Positions 27,526 to 36,127 of a stretch of DNA of 64,000 nt are shown here, one piece after another. The translations under genes were made by a program, and so were the position numbers. The stretch comes from Enterococcus sp. BWR-S5 (GTDB taxonomy: Bacteria > Bacillota > Bacilli > Lactobacillales > Enterococcaceae): contig NZ_JADOEQ010000005.1 in the NCBI RefSeq assembly GCF_016745255.1, positions 124,001-188,000 of the forward strand, read 5' to 3'. Within the stretch, counting starts at the first letter, position 1. Every line of letters begins with the position of its first letter. The notes beneath the pieces are model-generated. The model worked only from the letters and a program-made list of their open reading frames with translations, was not told the origin of the DNA and ran no database searches.

Positions 27526-27960
27526 ATGGATTTAACACAAGGAACAGATATTTCAATTCAATTGAAAACAGAAGTAACACAAGGTGGAGAAAAAAAGGAT
27601 TTCTTTTTTGACTTAACAGGTCAGATTGTAAAGATTGGAGATACCCTTTATATTCGCTATAAAGAAGAGCTGGAAGATGGAAAAGAAACACCAGTAACCA
27701 TTAAGGTTGAGCCGGATGGGAAAATCCAGCTAATCCGCTCCGGTGAACTGCGGATGCGTTTGAAATTCGGTTATCGTGAACGACTGGATACTACCTATCG
27801 AACACCGTATGGACTCTTTGAAATTACAACATACACCCATAATTTGAGATTTAGTCTGAAGGATCAGCCTATATCAGGGTCAATTGTGATCGATTACGAT
27901 TTGTACTCTCAAAGTGAAAGAGTTGGGGAATACCATCTAGAGTTAGAATTTACTGCGTAA
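27526..27960 (+). CDS. DUF1934 beta-barrel protein (YwiB-like)
   Basis: A 144-residue member of the DUF1934 family, a lipocalin-like small barrel of unknown function found near rpoE or argS in many Firmicutes. Beta-rich segments such as FFFDLTGQIVKIGDTLYIRY and YGLFEITTYTHNLRF match the family pattern. No signal peptide. AAAAGGAGG precedes the ATG. It lies upstream of rpoE on the same strand. Confidence 0.8.
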   Translation: MDLTQGTDISIQLKTEVTQGGEKKDFFFDLTGQIVKIGDTLYIRYKEELEDGKETPVTIKVEPDGKIQLIRSGELRMRLKFGYRERLDTTYRTPYGLFEITTYTHNLRFSLKDQPISGSIVIDYDLYSQSERVGEYHLELEFTA

Positions 27961-28035
27961 TTGTGAAAGAATCAATTGCTTTTTTGAGTGTGATTTTGTA
28001 TGATAAAGTGTAGACTGTGAAAGGACGTGTACTAC

Positions 28036-28659
28036 TTGGAAATTAATGTATTTGAAGGATTGAACAAGAACGAATTATCCATGATTGAAGTTGCCCACGC
28101 AATTTTAGAACAAAAAGGTGATGTCATGGATTTCTCAGACTTGGTAAATGAGATCCAAAACTATCTTGGAACGTCTGATGGCAACATCCGCGATTCTTTA
28201 GCGCAATTTTATACTGACCTGAATATCGATGGAAGTTTCATCTCTTTGGGGGACAATCAGTGGGGCCTTCGTTCATGGTATCCAATCGATTCGATCGATG
28301 AAGAAGTAACACATGGCCTTGATGAGGATGAAGATGATACACCACGTCGTAGAAAGCGTAAGAAAGTCAATGCGTTCATCATGGATACAAATGATGAAGA
28401 TGTCATTGATTACAATGATGATGATCCGGAGGATGCAGAATTAACTGCAGATGAGGATGAAGACATCTACGATGATGAAGAAGATGATGAAGATGAAGAA
28501 ATCAAAGCATATAACAGTGATCTGCAGGAAATCGGTGCAGATGAAGATGAAGAAGACGATGAGCTGGAAGAGTTGACAATCATCGATGACGATGAGGTAG
28601 ACAGCGACTTTGACGATGAGGAAGAGGAAGAAGAAGAGTACGATTCTGAAGAAGAATAG
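28036..28659 (+). CDS. rpoE: DNA-directed RNA polymerase delta subunit
   Basis: A 207-residue delta subunit of Gram-positive RNA polymerase. It recycles polymerase and sharpens promoter response to initiating NTP. The N-terminal winged-helix (HARE-HTH) domain, about 1-85, includes [18 protein letters not shown] and WGLRSWYP. The remainder is a long, almost purely Asp/Glu tail. TTG at 28036 is chosen: AAGGA is 11 bases upstream, and GTG at 28027 sits next to the ribosome site. In many Firmicutes pyrG is the next gene; here it is about 27 kb away. Confidence 0.92.
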   Translation: MEINVFEGLNKNELSMIEVAHAILEQKGDVMDFSDLVNEIQNYLGTSDGNIRDSLAQFYTDLNIDGSFISLGDNQWGLRSWYPIDSIDEEVTHGLDEDEDDTPRRRKRKKVNAFIMDTNDEDVIDYNDDDPEDAELTADEDEDIYDDEEDDEDEEIKAYNSDLQEIGADEDEEDDELEELTIIDDDEVDSDFDDEEEEEEEYDSEEE

Positions 28660-28710
28660 TTCGTTTGATTCGACTTTTTATTTCTTAAGAGACAAACAGT
28701 GAAATCAATT

Positions 28711-28747
28711 GGAACTGTGGCGAGTCAGTCGTCACAGTTCTTTTTAT
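28711..28747 (+). terminator. Terminator of rpoE
   Basis: GAACTGTGGCGA and TCGTCACAGTTC pair with one mismatch, followed by TTTTT. Confidence 0.85.
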
Positions 28748-28834
28748 GTCCGATTTTTTTAGAGAAATATTTCTTTCGAAAGGTAATCAATCAGCAATGG
28801 AGTAACTTATTTCCCAAAAATTGATGAGAAACAG

Positions 28835-28876
28835 TTGATTTTTCTTATTTATACTATATAATTTCTTATAAAGAAA
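28835..28876 (+). promoter_or_regulatory. Promoter and palindromic operator of the IclR regulator gene
   Basis: TTGATT (28835-28840) and TATAAT (28857-28862) are 16 bases apart. The perfect palindrome TTTCTTATAAAGAAA (28862-28876) overlaps the -10 end and the ribosome site. A sister site lies at the kdgA promoter, so autoregulation by IclR is likely. Confidence 0.6.
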
Positions 28877-28887
28877 GGATGAGGGCG

Positions 28888-29649
28888 ATGGCAGAAGCAA
28901 AACCTTATGGAACAGTGCTAATCAAAGCAGCGAAAATTATGGATTATCTATCAGAGCATCCCAACCGTTCTCTACAGGAAATTGCAACTAGTATTGGGAT
29001 GACGGCATCAACAACAATTAAAATCCTTGATACCCTTGTATTGATTGGCTATGTTCAAAAAAATGAAGATAAAAGCTATCGTTTGGGCTCTAAACTGATT
29101 CGATATGCCAATAAAAGGCTGGAACAATTGGATTTGGCAGAGATTACTTATCCTTATTTGGAGAGACTTCAACAAACGATTGATGAAACAATCCATTTGG
29201 GTATACTGAATGATAATGAAATATTATATATCAATAAGCTGGAACCGAAGCATCAAACGATTAGGATGTCTTCAAAGGTTGGGATTACTCGACCTCTATA
29301 CAGCTCTGCGATGGGGAAGGCGGTACTGGCGAAATTTTCTCAACCAGAGTTTGAAGCATATTTGGAAAGTCATGTATTGACTCCTTACACCGAAAATACC
29401 ATTACGAATCCTTTGAGATTGGCAAAAGAGCTGGATGAAATCCGGCAGACTTGTGTCGCCTTTGATGATGAAGAGATGGAGATGGATATTTTTTGTATCG
29501 GTGCCTCTCTTGAAAGTGAAAACCAGATTATCGGTGCATTTAGTGTCAGCATGCCAAAGTATCGCTTGAATGAGAAGACGAAGGAGCTAATTATCCAAGC
29601 CGTGCTAAAAACAAAGGAAGAGCTGGAACAGATTTTGATGGCAAAATAG
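28888..29649 (+). CDS. kdgR: IclR-family regulator (KdgR-like)
   Basis: A 253-residue IclR repressor. The winged helix-turn-helix covers about 15-75 (LQEIATSIGMTASTTIKILD) and the effector domain about 80-253 (SALGKAVLA-type block SSAMGKAVLA and CIGASLESEN). In this family the ligand is often a keto-deoxy sugar acid, and the following genes metabolise 2-keto-3-deoxygluconate. AAAGGA is 9 bases before the ATG at 28888. The shared operator with the kdg operon supports control of that operon. The gene symbol is by analogy. Confidence 0.8.
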   Translation: MAEAKPYGTVLIKAAKIMDYLSEHPNRSLQEIATSIGMTASTTIKILDTLVLIGYVQKNEDKSYRLGSKLIRYANKRLEQLDLAEITYPYLERLQQTIDETIHLGILNDNEILYINKLEPKHQTIRMSSKVGITRPLYSSAMGKAVLAKFSQPEFEAYLESHVLTPYTENTITNPLRLAKELDEIRQTCVAFDDEEMEMDIFCIGASLESENQIIGAFSVSMPKYRLNEKTKELIIQAVLKTKEELEQILMAK

Positions 29650-29663
29650 AAAACAGAAGGAAT

Positions 29664-29696
29664 GAGAGAATCGCAAGCAGCGCTTCTCTTTTTTTG
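29664..29696 (+). terminator. Terminator of the IclR gene
   Basis: GAGAATCGC pairs with GCGCTTCTC with one mismatch, followed by TTTTTTT. Confidence 0.75.
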
Positions 29697-29905
29697 TATG
29701 TAAAGAAATTAGTAAGTTTGTAATTTCAATGATATCAAGAGATAGAGCGGGAATAATTGGAAGAATGTCTAGCTGAACGAGCCCGTTCGGCGTTTCTAAT
29801 GTAAAGTCGATTTAGCTCAAAAGATACAGCCTTTTTGAGAAACGACAGAATGAAGAGAGTTAAAAGTTTTAGGAAGCTTTCGATAGATTTATCATTAAAA
29901 AACGT
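29697..29905 (+). other. Upstream spacer of the kdg operon with a palindromic repeat
   Basis: No gene. AGCTGAACGAGCCCGTTC (from 29771) is an imperfect palindrome. TAGCTCAAA (29813) and GAGAAACGAC (29837) follow. The same order recurs between kduI and kduD. Confidence 0.4.
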
Positions 29906-29980
29906 TTGCATTTTCTGTTTTTGTATGTATAATGAAAGTGTAGATTTCTTAATAGTAAAACAAAATTTCTAAATAAGAAA
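29906..29980 (+). promoter_or_regulatory. kdg operon promoter with IclR-type operator
   Basis: TTGCAT (29906-29911) and TATAAT (29928-29933) are 16 bases apart. TTTCTAAATAAGAAA (29966-29980) has the same TTTCT-N5-AGAAA form as the palindrome in front of the IclR gene, lying downstream of the start point where a repressor would block. Confidence 0.6.
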
Positions 29981-29992
29981 AGAGTGGTGGGC

Positions 29993-30640
29993 TTGAAAAG
30001 AGTTAATATTCTTCAAAGATTGGAAACAGCAGGAGTAATTGCTGTAGTTCGCGGAAAAGACAAAGAGGAAGCAATCAAAGCAAGTCATGCAATCGTAAAG
30101 GGTGGTATGCATGGTTTGGAGCTGACATTCACTGTACCTCAAGCAGATGAAGTCATCAGAGAATTAGCAGAAGCATACAAAGATAAGCCGGAGGTAGTCA
30201 TTGGAGCCGGTACAGTATTGGATGCTGTAACAGCACGTATGGCAATAATGGCAGGAGCAGATTATATTGTGAGTCCGTCCTTTGATCGAGAAACAGCTGA
30301 AATCTGTAACTTGTATCAAATTCCATATTTACCGGGTTGTATGACTATCACCGAGATGAAAGAAGCATTGAAGAGCGGTGTTGATATCATTAAGTTGTTT
30401 CCTGGTAGTGCGTATGGTCCAAGTATTATTTCAGCATTCAAAGCACCAATGCCTCATTTGAATATTATGCCAACAGGTGGTGTAAGTCTGGATAACATGG
30501 CCGAATGGTTTAAAGCCGGCGTAATTACAGTAGGTGTAGGTGGGAATCTTTTAGCACCGGCAGCTGTTGGTGATTTTGATAAAGTAACTGAAGTTGCTGC
30601 TGAATACATGGCGAAGTTCCATGAAATAAAAGGAGCATAG
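29993..30640 (+). CDS. kdgA: 2-Keto-3-deoxy-6-phosphogluconate aldolase
   Basis: A 215-residue KDPG aldolase that yields pyruvate and glyceraldehyde-3-phosphate from 2-keto-3-deoxy-6-phosphogluconate, the last step of uronate breakdown. The lysine is in IIKLFPGSAYGP, the glutamate in LELTFTVP, and GAGTVLDAVTARM and LPGCMTITEM are conserved. TTG at 29993 gives the family-like start KRVNILQRLE; the GTG nine bases upstream is an alternative. First gene of kdgA-kdgK-kduI-kduD. Confidence 0.92.
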   Translation: MKRVNILQRLETAGVIAVVRGKDKEEAIKASHAIVKGGMHGLELTFTVPQADEVIRELAEAYKDKPEVVIGAGTVLDAVTARMAIMAGADYIVSPSFDRETAEICNLYQIPYLPGCMTITEMKEALKSGVDIIKLFPGSAYGPSIISAFKAPMPHLNIMPTGGVSLDNMAEWFKAGVITVGVGGNLLAPAAVGDFDKVTEVAAEYMAKFHEIKGA

Positions 30641-30642
30641 CG

Positions 30643-31653
30643 ATGGGTAAAGTTGTAACTCTTGGTGAAATTATGCTGCGATTTTCAACAGACTGCGGCA
30701 TTCGTATTGCTCAAACTGAAGCTTTTACGGCACATTACGGTGGTGGTGAAGCAAATGTTGCTGTTTCTCTGGCAAACTATGGACATCAGGTAGCTTTTGC
30801 AAGTAAGGTTCCGAACAACGCTTTGGGTGAAGCGGTGAAGAAACATCTGAATCGTTATAGTGTTGACACCAAATATCTGTTAAAAGGTGGACCAAGGCTA
30901 GGCTCTTACTACCTTGAAGCAGGAATTGGTGAACGTGCTGCCAGCGTTATCTATGATCGAGCGGGCTCGAGCTTTGCGTTGATGACAGCTGTTGAATGGG
31001 ATACAAAAGAGCTATTCTCGGATTGCGATATTTTTCATATCTCAGGGATTACACCAGCGCTTTCTGAGGCTTGGAAAGAGCTGACCATTCAATTGATTCA
31101 AGCTGCAAAGGATGCAAGCTGTCTGATTAGTTTTGATGTCAATTATCGCGGCAAGCTTTGGACTAAGGAAGAAGCGGGGCAAACAATCCGCACCATCCTG
31201 CCATATGTAGATTATTGTTCAGCTGGAAACTTGGATGCACAGCATTTTCTGGAAATCAGTAAATATACTGGAACTTCAGAAAAAGAAGAATCAAGCTATT
31301 ACTATCAAGAAATGCAAAAGAAATATCCGAATATTTCTGTGTTTTATTCAACAAAACGCAAGGTTCATTCTGCCAGTGCAAATGAATTGATTGGTACACT
31401 TTGGGCTGGGGAACAGTATTACGAATCTCAATGCCATTTAATCGATCCGATTGTTGATCGAGTGGGCGGCGGAGATGCGTTTGCGGGTGGTGTGCTGCAT
31501 GGTTTGTTAAACAAAACAAACTACCAAGATGTTATCAGCTTTGCAACAGCTGCATCTGCCTTGAAACATACCGTACATGGTGACTGCAATCAATTTAGTG
31601 AAGAGGAAGTCAATAGCTTCTTAGCTATGGGCTCTGGGAAAATTATTCGTTAG
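30643..31653 (+). CDS. kdgK: 2-Keto-3-deoxygluconate kinase
   Basis: A 336-residue PfkB-family kinase that phosphorylates 2-keto-3-deoxygluconate for the aldolase upstream. The first glycine motif GGGEANVAVSLANYG and the second, VGGGDAFAGGVLHG with the catalytic Asp, are intact. AAAGGAG precedes the ATG, which begins two bases after the aldolase stop. The YDRAGSSF region near residue 105 is typical of KDG kinases. Confidence 0.92.
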   Translation: MGKVVTLGEIMLRFSTDCGIRIAQTEAFTAHYGGGEANVAVSLANYGHQVAFASKVPNNALGEAVKKHLNRYSVDTKYLLKGGPRLGSYYLEAGIGERAASVIYDRAGSSFALMTAVEWDTKELFSDCDIFHISGITPALSEAWKELTIQLIQAAKDASCLISFDVNYRGKLWTKEEAGQTIRTILPYVDYCSAGNLDAQHFLEISKYTGTSEKEESSYYYQEMQKKYPNISVFYSTKRKVHSASANELIGTLWAGEQYYESQCHLIDPIVDRVGGGDAFAGGVLHGLLNKTNYQDVISFATAASALKHTVHGDCNQFSEEEVNSFLAMGSGKIIR

Positions 31654-31696
31654 TACATGCTAAATGACTCAAGTAAATCAAAGTTATGCCTATAAA

Positions 31697-31722
31697 GTGA
31701 CTGAAACTGCTGTTTCAGTCAC
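31697..31722 (+). promoter_or_regulatory. Perfect 11-bp hairpin between kdgK and kduI
   Basis: GTGACTGAAAC (31697-31707) pairs with GTTTCAGTCAC (31712-31722) over a 4-base loop. No T-run follows, so it may mark mRNA processing or stability. Confidence 0.5.
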
Positions 31723-31749
31723 GTCAAAATAGAGAGGAGCACTAGAAAC

Positions 31750-32589
31750 ATGCAAAATATGGAAACTCGTTACACTCATAGTCCGGAGGATATCCGTCAT
31801 TATTCTACAGAACAGCTGAGAGATGAATTCTTAGTAGAGAAGGTTTTTGTGCCTGGGACAATTGCATTGACCTATACACACAATGACCGCATGATCTTTG
31901 GTGGGGTTACACCTGCGAAGGAAGCATTGGAAATCAAGTTGGATAAAGAGTTAGGCGTAGACTACTTCTTGGAACGTCGTGAATTAGGTGTTATCAACAT
32001 TGGTGGACCTGGATTTATCGAAATTGACGGACAAAAGGAAGAAATGAAAAAGCAAGATGGCTATTACATCGGAAAAGAAACACGTCATGTTGTTTTCTCT
32101 TCTGAAAATCCTGAAAATCCGGCAAAATTCTATATCAGCTCAGTTCCTGCACACCACAAATATCCAAATGTGAAAATCAGCATTGACGATATCAAACCGA
32201 TGGAGACTGGTGAGCCGTTGACACTGAACGAACGTAAAATTTATCAATACATCCATCCAAATGTCTGCGAAAGCTGTCAATTACAAATGGGTTATACAAT
32301 CTTAGAACCAGGCAGCTCATGGAATACAATGCCTTGTCATACCCATGAACGTCGTATGGAAGCATATGTATACTTCGATATGGAACAAGACACACGTGTG
32401 TTCCACATGATGGGTAAACCAGACGAAACAAAACACTTGGTAATGGGGAACGAACAAGCAGCCATCTCACCAAGCTGGTCGATTCACTCTGGTGTTGGAA
32501 CAAGCAACTATTCATTTATCTGGGCAATGTGCGGCGAAAATATCACATACACAGATATGGATATGGTACCAATGAATCAATTGAAGTAA
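31750..32589 (+). CDS. kduI: 4-Deoxy-L-threo-5-hexosulose-uronate ketol-isomerase
   Basis: A 279-residue cupin isomerase turning 5-keto-4-deoxyuronate (from unsaturated uronic acid) into 2,5-diketo-3-deoxygluconate. The zinc ligands are His197 and His199 in CHTHERRMEAY, Glu204, and His246 in WSIHSGVG, matching the E. coli enzyme. GAGGAG is 11 bases before the ATG. Its presence shows that the cell meets lyase-generated unsaturated uronates, as from pectin or glycosaminoglycans. Confidence 0.95.
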   Translation: MQNMETRYTHSPEDIRHYSTEQLRDEFLVEKVFVPGTIALTYTHNDRMIFGGVTPAKEALEIKLDKELGVDYFLERRELGVINIGGPGFIEIDGQKEEMKKQDGYYIGKETRHVVFSSENPENPAKFYISSVPAHHKYPNVKISIDDIKPMETGEPLTLNERKIYQYIHPNVCESCQLQMGYTILEPGSSWNTMPCHTHERRMEAYVYFDMEQDTRVFHMMGKPDETKHLVMGNEQAAISPSWSIHSGVGTSNYSFIWAMCGENITYTDMDMVPMNQLK

Positions 32590-32828
32590 GAAAAGCTGAA
32601 CAGACCGGGCAGCTCCTGAGCAATAAAGAGACTTGATTCAATGATAATCTGTATCATTGCAAGCAAGGCATCCTATTGTCGAAGGCGTTGGTCAGTGAAG
32701 CTGGACAAAAAGAAAAGCTGAACGAGCTCGTTCAGCTCTCGAGCACTATAGCTCAAATAAACGTTAAGAGAACTCGTCAGCTTTGGCATGACGGTCGACA
32801 ACAAAAAAGAAAAGAGGAGAAAAATCAG
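32590..32828 (+). repeat. Spacer with palindromic repeat between kduI and kduD
   Basis: A perfect 22-base palindrome (32716-32737, half site AGCTGAACGAG) is followed by TAGCTCAAA and GAGAACTCG. AATGATAATCTGTATCATT forms another small hairpin near 32640. Diverged forms of the palindrome block stand before kdgA and in the E1 leader. No gene is seen. Confidence 0.5.
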
Positions 32829-33632
32829 ATGGATTTTAATATGGATAGCTTCCGCTTAGACGGAAAAATTGCTCTTGTTACAGGAGCTGTATACGGAATT
32901 GGGTTTGAAATTGCCAGCTCATTAGCAGCTGCAGGTGCAACAATTGTTTTCAATAATATTGACCAAAAATCAGTAAATGATGGTGTTGAAAACTATAAAA
33001 AAGCTGGTATTGACGCGAAGGGTTACGTTTGTGACGTAACGAATGAAGAGCAAGTACAGGCAATGGTTAAACAAATCAAAGAAGAAGTCGGCGTTATTGA
33101 TATTCTTGTAAATAATGCGGGTATTATTAAACGTACACCAATGCACGAAATGGCTGCTGCAGATTTCCGTCAAGTAATCGACATCGATTTGAACGGACCA
33201 TTTATTATGGCAAAAGCTGTTCTTCCTGGTATGATGGAACAAAACAGTGGGAAAATCATCAATATTTGTTCAATGATGAGTGAGCTTGGACGTGAAACAG
33301 TAAGTGCTTATGCAGCTGCTAAGGGCGGATTGAAGATGTTAACGAAAAATATTGCATCTGAATACGGTGAATACAACATCCAGTGTAACGGCATTGGACC
33401 TGGCTACATTGCAACACCTCAAACAGCGCCATTGCGTGAACAGCAAGAGGATGGTTCTCGTCATCCATTTGACCAATTTATCGTTGGACGTACACCGGCA
33501 GCACGTTGGGGAACACCTGATGATTTAGCTGGGCCAGCAGTATTTTTGGCTTCTAAAGCGTCAGATTTTGTTAATGGTCACATTCTGTATGTTGATGGTG
33601 GAATCCTGGCATACATTGGTAAACAACCTTAA
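32829..33632 (+). CDS. kduD: 2-Dehydro-3-deoxy-D-gluconate 5-dehydrogenase
   Basis: A 267-residue short-chain dehydrogenase that reduces 2,5-diketo-3-deoxygluconate to 2-keto-3-deoxygluconate. Residues: cofactor loop TGAVYGIGFEIA, NNAGI, catalytic Ser in NICSMMSE, and YAAAKGG. The usual third glycine of the loop is in GIG while the first part reads GAVYG. GAGGAG precedes the ATG at 32829; the longer frame upstream covers only the spacer repeat. It closes the kdg operon, and a strong terminator follows. Confidence 0.92.
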   Translation: MDFNMDSFRLDGKIALVTGAVYGIGFEIASSLAAAGATIVFNNIDQKSVNDGVENYKKAGIDAKGYVCDVTNEEQVQAMVKQIKEEVGVIDILVNNAGIIKRTPMHEMAAADFRQVIDIDLNGPFIMAKAVLPGMMEQNSGKIINICSMMSELGRETVSAYAAAKGGLKMLTKNIASEYGEYNIQCNGIGPGYIATPQTAPLREQQEDGSRHPFDQFIVGRTPAARWGTPDDLAGPAVFLASKASDFVNGHILYVDGGILAYIGKQP

Positions 33633-33690
33633 GTCTTCAAGGTCTCCTAAGTAATAACTGTATATAAAAAATTCCTAAGTAAATAAATAA

Positions 33691-33731
33691 GGTTCTGCTT
33701 CACATGCGTGAGTGAAGCAGAACCGTTTTTT
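33691..33731 (+). terminator. Terminator of the kdg operon
   Basis: GGTTCTGCTTCAC (33691-33703) pairs perfectly with GTGAAGCAGAACC (33712-33724), followed by TTTTTT. It may also serve the converging AraC gene. Confidence 0.9.
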
Positions 33732-33760
33732 GTCCTATGAATCATGGGATGCATCTTTGT

Positions 33761-34657
33761 TTATGATTGGTGGTGATCGAAAAAGATAATTTCTTGGTTC
33801 TGGTGTTTTTTTAAATATTCCTTTGGCGTCAGCCCAAACTCTTTTTTGAAGCATTTTAAGAAATGAGGATAAGACTTAAAGCCGCATTGCAGATAGATTT
33901 CATTCGAGTTTTTGTAAGTCACCAACAGCTGTTTTGCATAGAGCAGTCTCTTTTTCAATACATAGCTATGAAAGGTGAATCCAGTTGTACTTTTGAAGGT
34001 ACGGGCAATGTAATATTTGCTGACGAAGAATTTCTTCGCAACATCCTCAAGCGTCAATGAAGCATCTAAATTTTCCGATACATAAACCATTAAGTTTTCA
34101 ATTAGGCTATTTTCCATCACCTCTTTTGGCTGCACCTCTTGTTCTTCGCTCATTACCAGCTTATTTAAAAAGACCAAAAAGTTAATAAATTGCTGCTCAT
34201 ACATCAAATCCATGCCGTAGATTTTTTTGTCTGCCGGCGCTTCAATTAATGAGAGATAGTATTTTAAACGCTCAGGGTCTGTTTGAATGATTTTGCTTTT
34301 AGTTGTACCGGTAGGGTGGAAGCAACGTTCCAAATTCGTATATTTACTGGAATGGCTACGTAAAAAACTAGGCGTAATGAACATATAGACCCGTTCAAAG
34401 ACTTCAGAATCTTGTTTGACAATCCTATGTAAATCTAAATTATGGATAAAAATAACAGAACCGGGCTTCAAAAGATATTGTTTGCCATCTAAATAGAATT
34501 CTGCTGTTCCAGCCAATGTGCAATGTATCTCATAGAAGTCATGATAATGATAAAGCGTTTTCTCTTGGACGACGAAATCCCTTACATGAAAGAGTTCATA
34601 GTCATTTGACAGCATGGTATTTACTAGTGAAGTGTTGAGCAATGTGGAGTCTTTCAT
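33761..34657 (-). CDS. AraC-family regulator with cupin sensor
   Basis: A 298-residue regulator. An N-terminal cupin (about 25-110, with YHYHDFYEIHCTLAG) would bind a sugar, and two C-terminal helix-turn-helix units (about 195-290) include LEDVAKKFFVSKYYIARTFK and CGFKSYPHFLKCFKKEFG. AGGGGGG is before the ATG at 34657. It is divergent from the GH105-TRAP operon, which it most likely activates. Confidence 0.88.
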   Translation of the reverse strand: MKDSTLLNTSLVNTMLSNDYELFHVRDFVVQEKTLYHYHDFYEIHCTLAGTAEFYLDGKQYLLKPGSVIFIHNLDLHRIVKQDSEVFERVYMFITPSFLRSHSSKYTNLERCFHPTGTTKSKIIQTDPERLKYYLSLIEAPADKKIYGMDLMYEQQFINFLVFLNKLVMSEEQEVQPKEVMENSLIENLMVYVSENLDASLTLEDVAKKFFVSKYYIARTFKSTTGFTFHSYVLKKRLLYAKQLLVTYKNSNEIYLQCGFKSYPHFLKCFKKEFGLTPKEYLKKHQNQEIIFFDHHQS

Positions 34658-34776
34658 AAAATATCCCCCCTGAATAATCATTTATTACGCTTACTATAAT
34701 ACACCAAAAAAGAAATGAAAAGGCTTTATGTGCAATTTTTGACAGTAATTAGGCAATTTTTACTATATATTCATTT

Positions 34777-34826
34777 TTGATAACTTGTTAAACTAAGAAC
34801 ATGATAAACGATTGAAAGCGCTTTGA
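34777..34826 (+). promoter_or_regulatory. GH105-TRAP operon promoter with CcpA (cre) site
   Basis: TTGATA (34777-34782) is 17 bases from CATGAT (34800-34805). TGAAAGCGCTTTGA (34813-34826) matches the cre consensus with one mismatch near the expected start point, so carbon catabolite repression is likely. The -10 box is poor, consistent with need for an activator. Confidence 0.6.
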
Positions 34827-34873
34827 GAAAAACTCGAGGATACTATAAATGTAAAAGGAGCTTGAATGACAAA

Positions 34874-35980
34874 ATGATAATTAAACAAGAGTTATTCGTA
34901 CCAAAAGAAACTGTAGAAGAAAAAATTGATTTGATGATTGCCAACTTGACGACAATCAAAGATAACAGCGGAGAATTCCTTTTGGATTTTGATGGCTTAA
35001 AGGTTGATGACAAAAGCTGGACAATTTGGAACTGGCCGCAAGGGGTTGGTTTGTATGGTATTTACAAAAATTATCAAATTACTAAAAATGAAAAAGCCTT
35101 GAAAGTCGTCAATGATTGGTTTGATGGACGAATGAAAGAGGGCGCTCCTCCCAAGAATGTAAACACAATGGCACCGTTGCTAACAATGGCTTATCTTTAT
35201 GAGGATACAAAAGATTCGAAATACATTCCTTACTTGGAACAATGGGCCGAGTGGGTAATGCATGATATGCCTAGAACAAATGAAAACGGCCTGCAACATG
35301 CAACTTATGGACCGGCGAACACAAATCAGCTGTGGGATGACACATTGATGATGACGGTTCTTCCGTTGGCAAAAATCGGTAAGCTGTTGAATCGTCCGGA
35401 ATATCTGGAAGAAGCAAGACATCAATTCTTGATTCATATCAAATACTTGATGGATAAGAAAACCGGACTATGGTATCACGGTTGGACCTTTGAAGGAAAT
35501 CACAACTATGCGGAAGCGCTATGGGCACGTGGCAATTGCTGGATTACGATTGCCATTCCTGAAATCATTGAAATTCTTGAGCTTCCAAAGGGAGACGGAC
35601 TAAGAGATTTCTTAATTAACACGTTGAATGCACAGGTTGCTTCTTTAGCGAAATATCAACATGAATCAGGCTTATGGCATACGTTGTTGAACGATTCAAG
35701 CTCTTATCTGGAATCTTCGGCAACAGCGGGATTTGCTTACGGTATCTTGAAGGCTGTTCATAAAAAGTATATCAGTAGTGAGTATGAAGAAGTTGCTTAT
35801 AAAGCGATGGCTGGCCTGTTGGAAGAAATTGATGATAAAGGTGAAGTACAGCATGTATCCGTTGGAACCGGAATGGGTGATGATTTAGATTTCTACAAAA
35901 ATATTGGGATGACAGCTATGCCATACGGTCAATCACTGACTATTCTATGCCTGACAGAGCTGTTAGTATCGTATTGCTAA
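34874..35980 (+). CDS. Unsaturated (rhamno)galacturonyl/glucuronyl hydrolase, GH105-like
   Basis: A 368-residue alpha/alpha-barrel hydrolase that removes a 4,5-unsaturated uronic acid from oligosaccharides, by hydration of the double bond. The motif NTNQLWDDTLMMTVLPLA carries the acidic pair Asp155/Asp156, and TGLWYHGW and EALWARGNCW follow as in YteR and YesR. There is no signal peptide, so it acts inside the cell on an imported disaccharide. ATG at 34874 lies 13 bases after GGAG. The TRAP genes follow. GH88 hydrolases of glycosaminoglycans are the alternative. Confidence 0.82.
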   Translation: MIIKQELFVPKETVEEKIDLMIANLTTIKDNSGEFLLDFDGLKVDDKSWTIWNWPQGVGLYGIYKNYQITKNEKALKVVNDWFDGRMKEGAPPKNVNTMAPLLTMAYLYEDTKDSKYIPYLEQWAEWVMHDMPRTNENGLQHATYGPANTNQLWDDTLMMTVLPLAKIGKLLNRPEYLEEARHQFLIHIKYLMDKKTGLWYHGWTFEGNHNYAEALWARGNCWITIAIPEIIEILELPKGDGLRDFLINTLNAQVASLAKYQHESGLWHTLLNDSSSYLESSATAGFAYGILKAVHKKYISSEYEEVAYKAMAGLLEEIDDKGEVQHVSVGTGMGDDLDFYKNIGMTAMPYGQSLTILCLTELLVSYC

Positions 35981-36006
35981 ATAACTAAGTATCAAAAATG
36001 GGATGC

Positions 36007-36046
36007 GACAATCATTTGCTGATTCATAGATAAAGTGATGATTGTC
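36007..36046 (+). promoter_or_regulatory. Hairpin between the GH105 gene and dctP
   Basis: GACAATCAT (36007-36015) pairs with ATGATTGTC (36038-36046); no T-run. It may give different transcript levels of hydrolase and transporter genes. Confidence 0.45.
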
Positions 36047-36127
36047 CTCTCTCTTAACAAGGTAGCGAGTGTTAGTTGTAAGTTGATTTTTAAAAGAGCA
36101 AACTTAGAAAAAGCAGGAGGAAGAAAA

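Noticed and set aside
32676-32828. N-terminal extension of KduD
   Set aside because: The extra 51 residues encode the intergenic palindrome repeat; GAGGAG and the family start point to the ATG at 32829.
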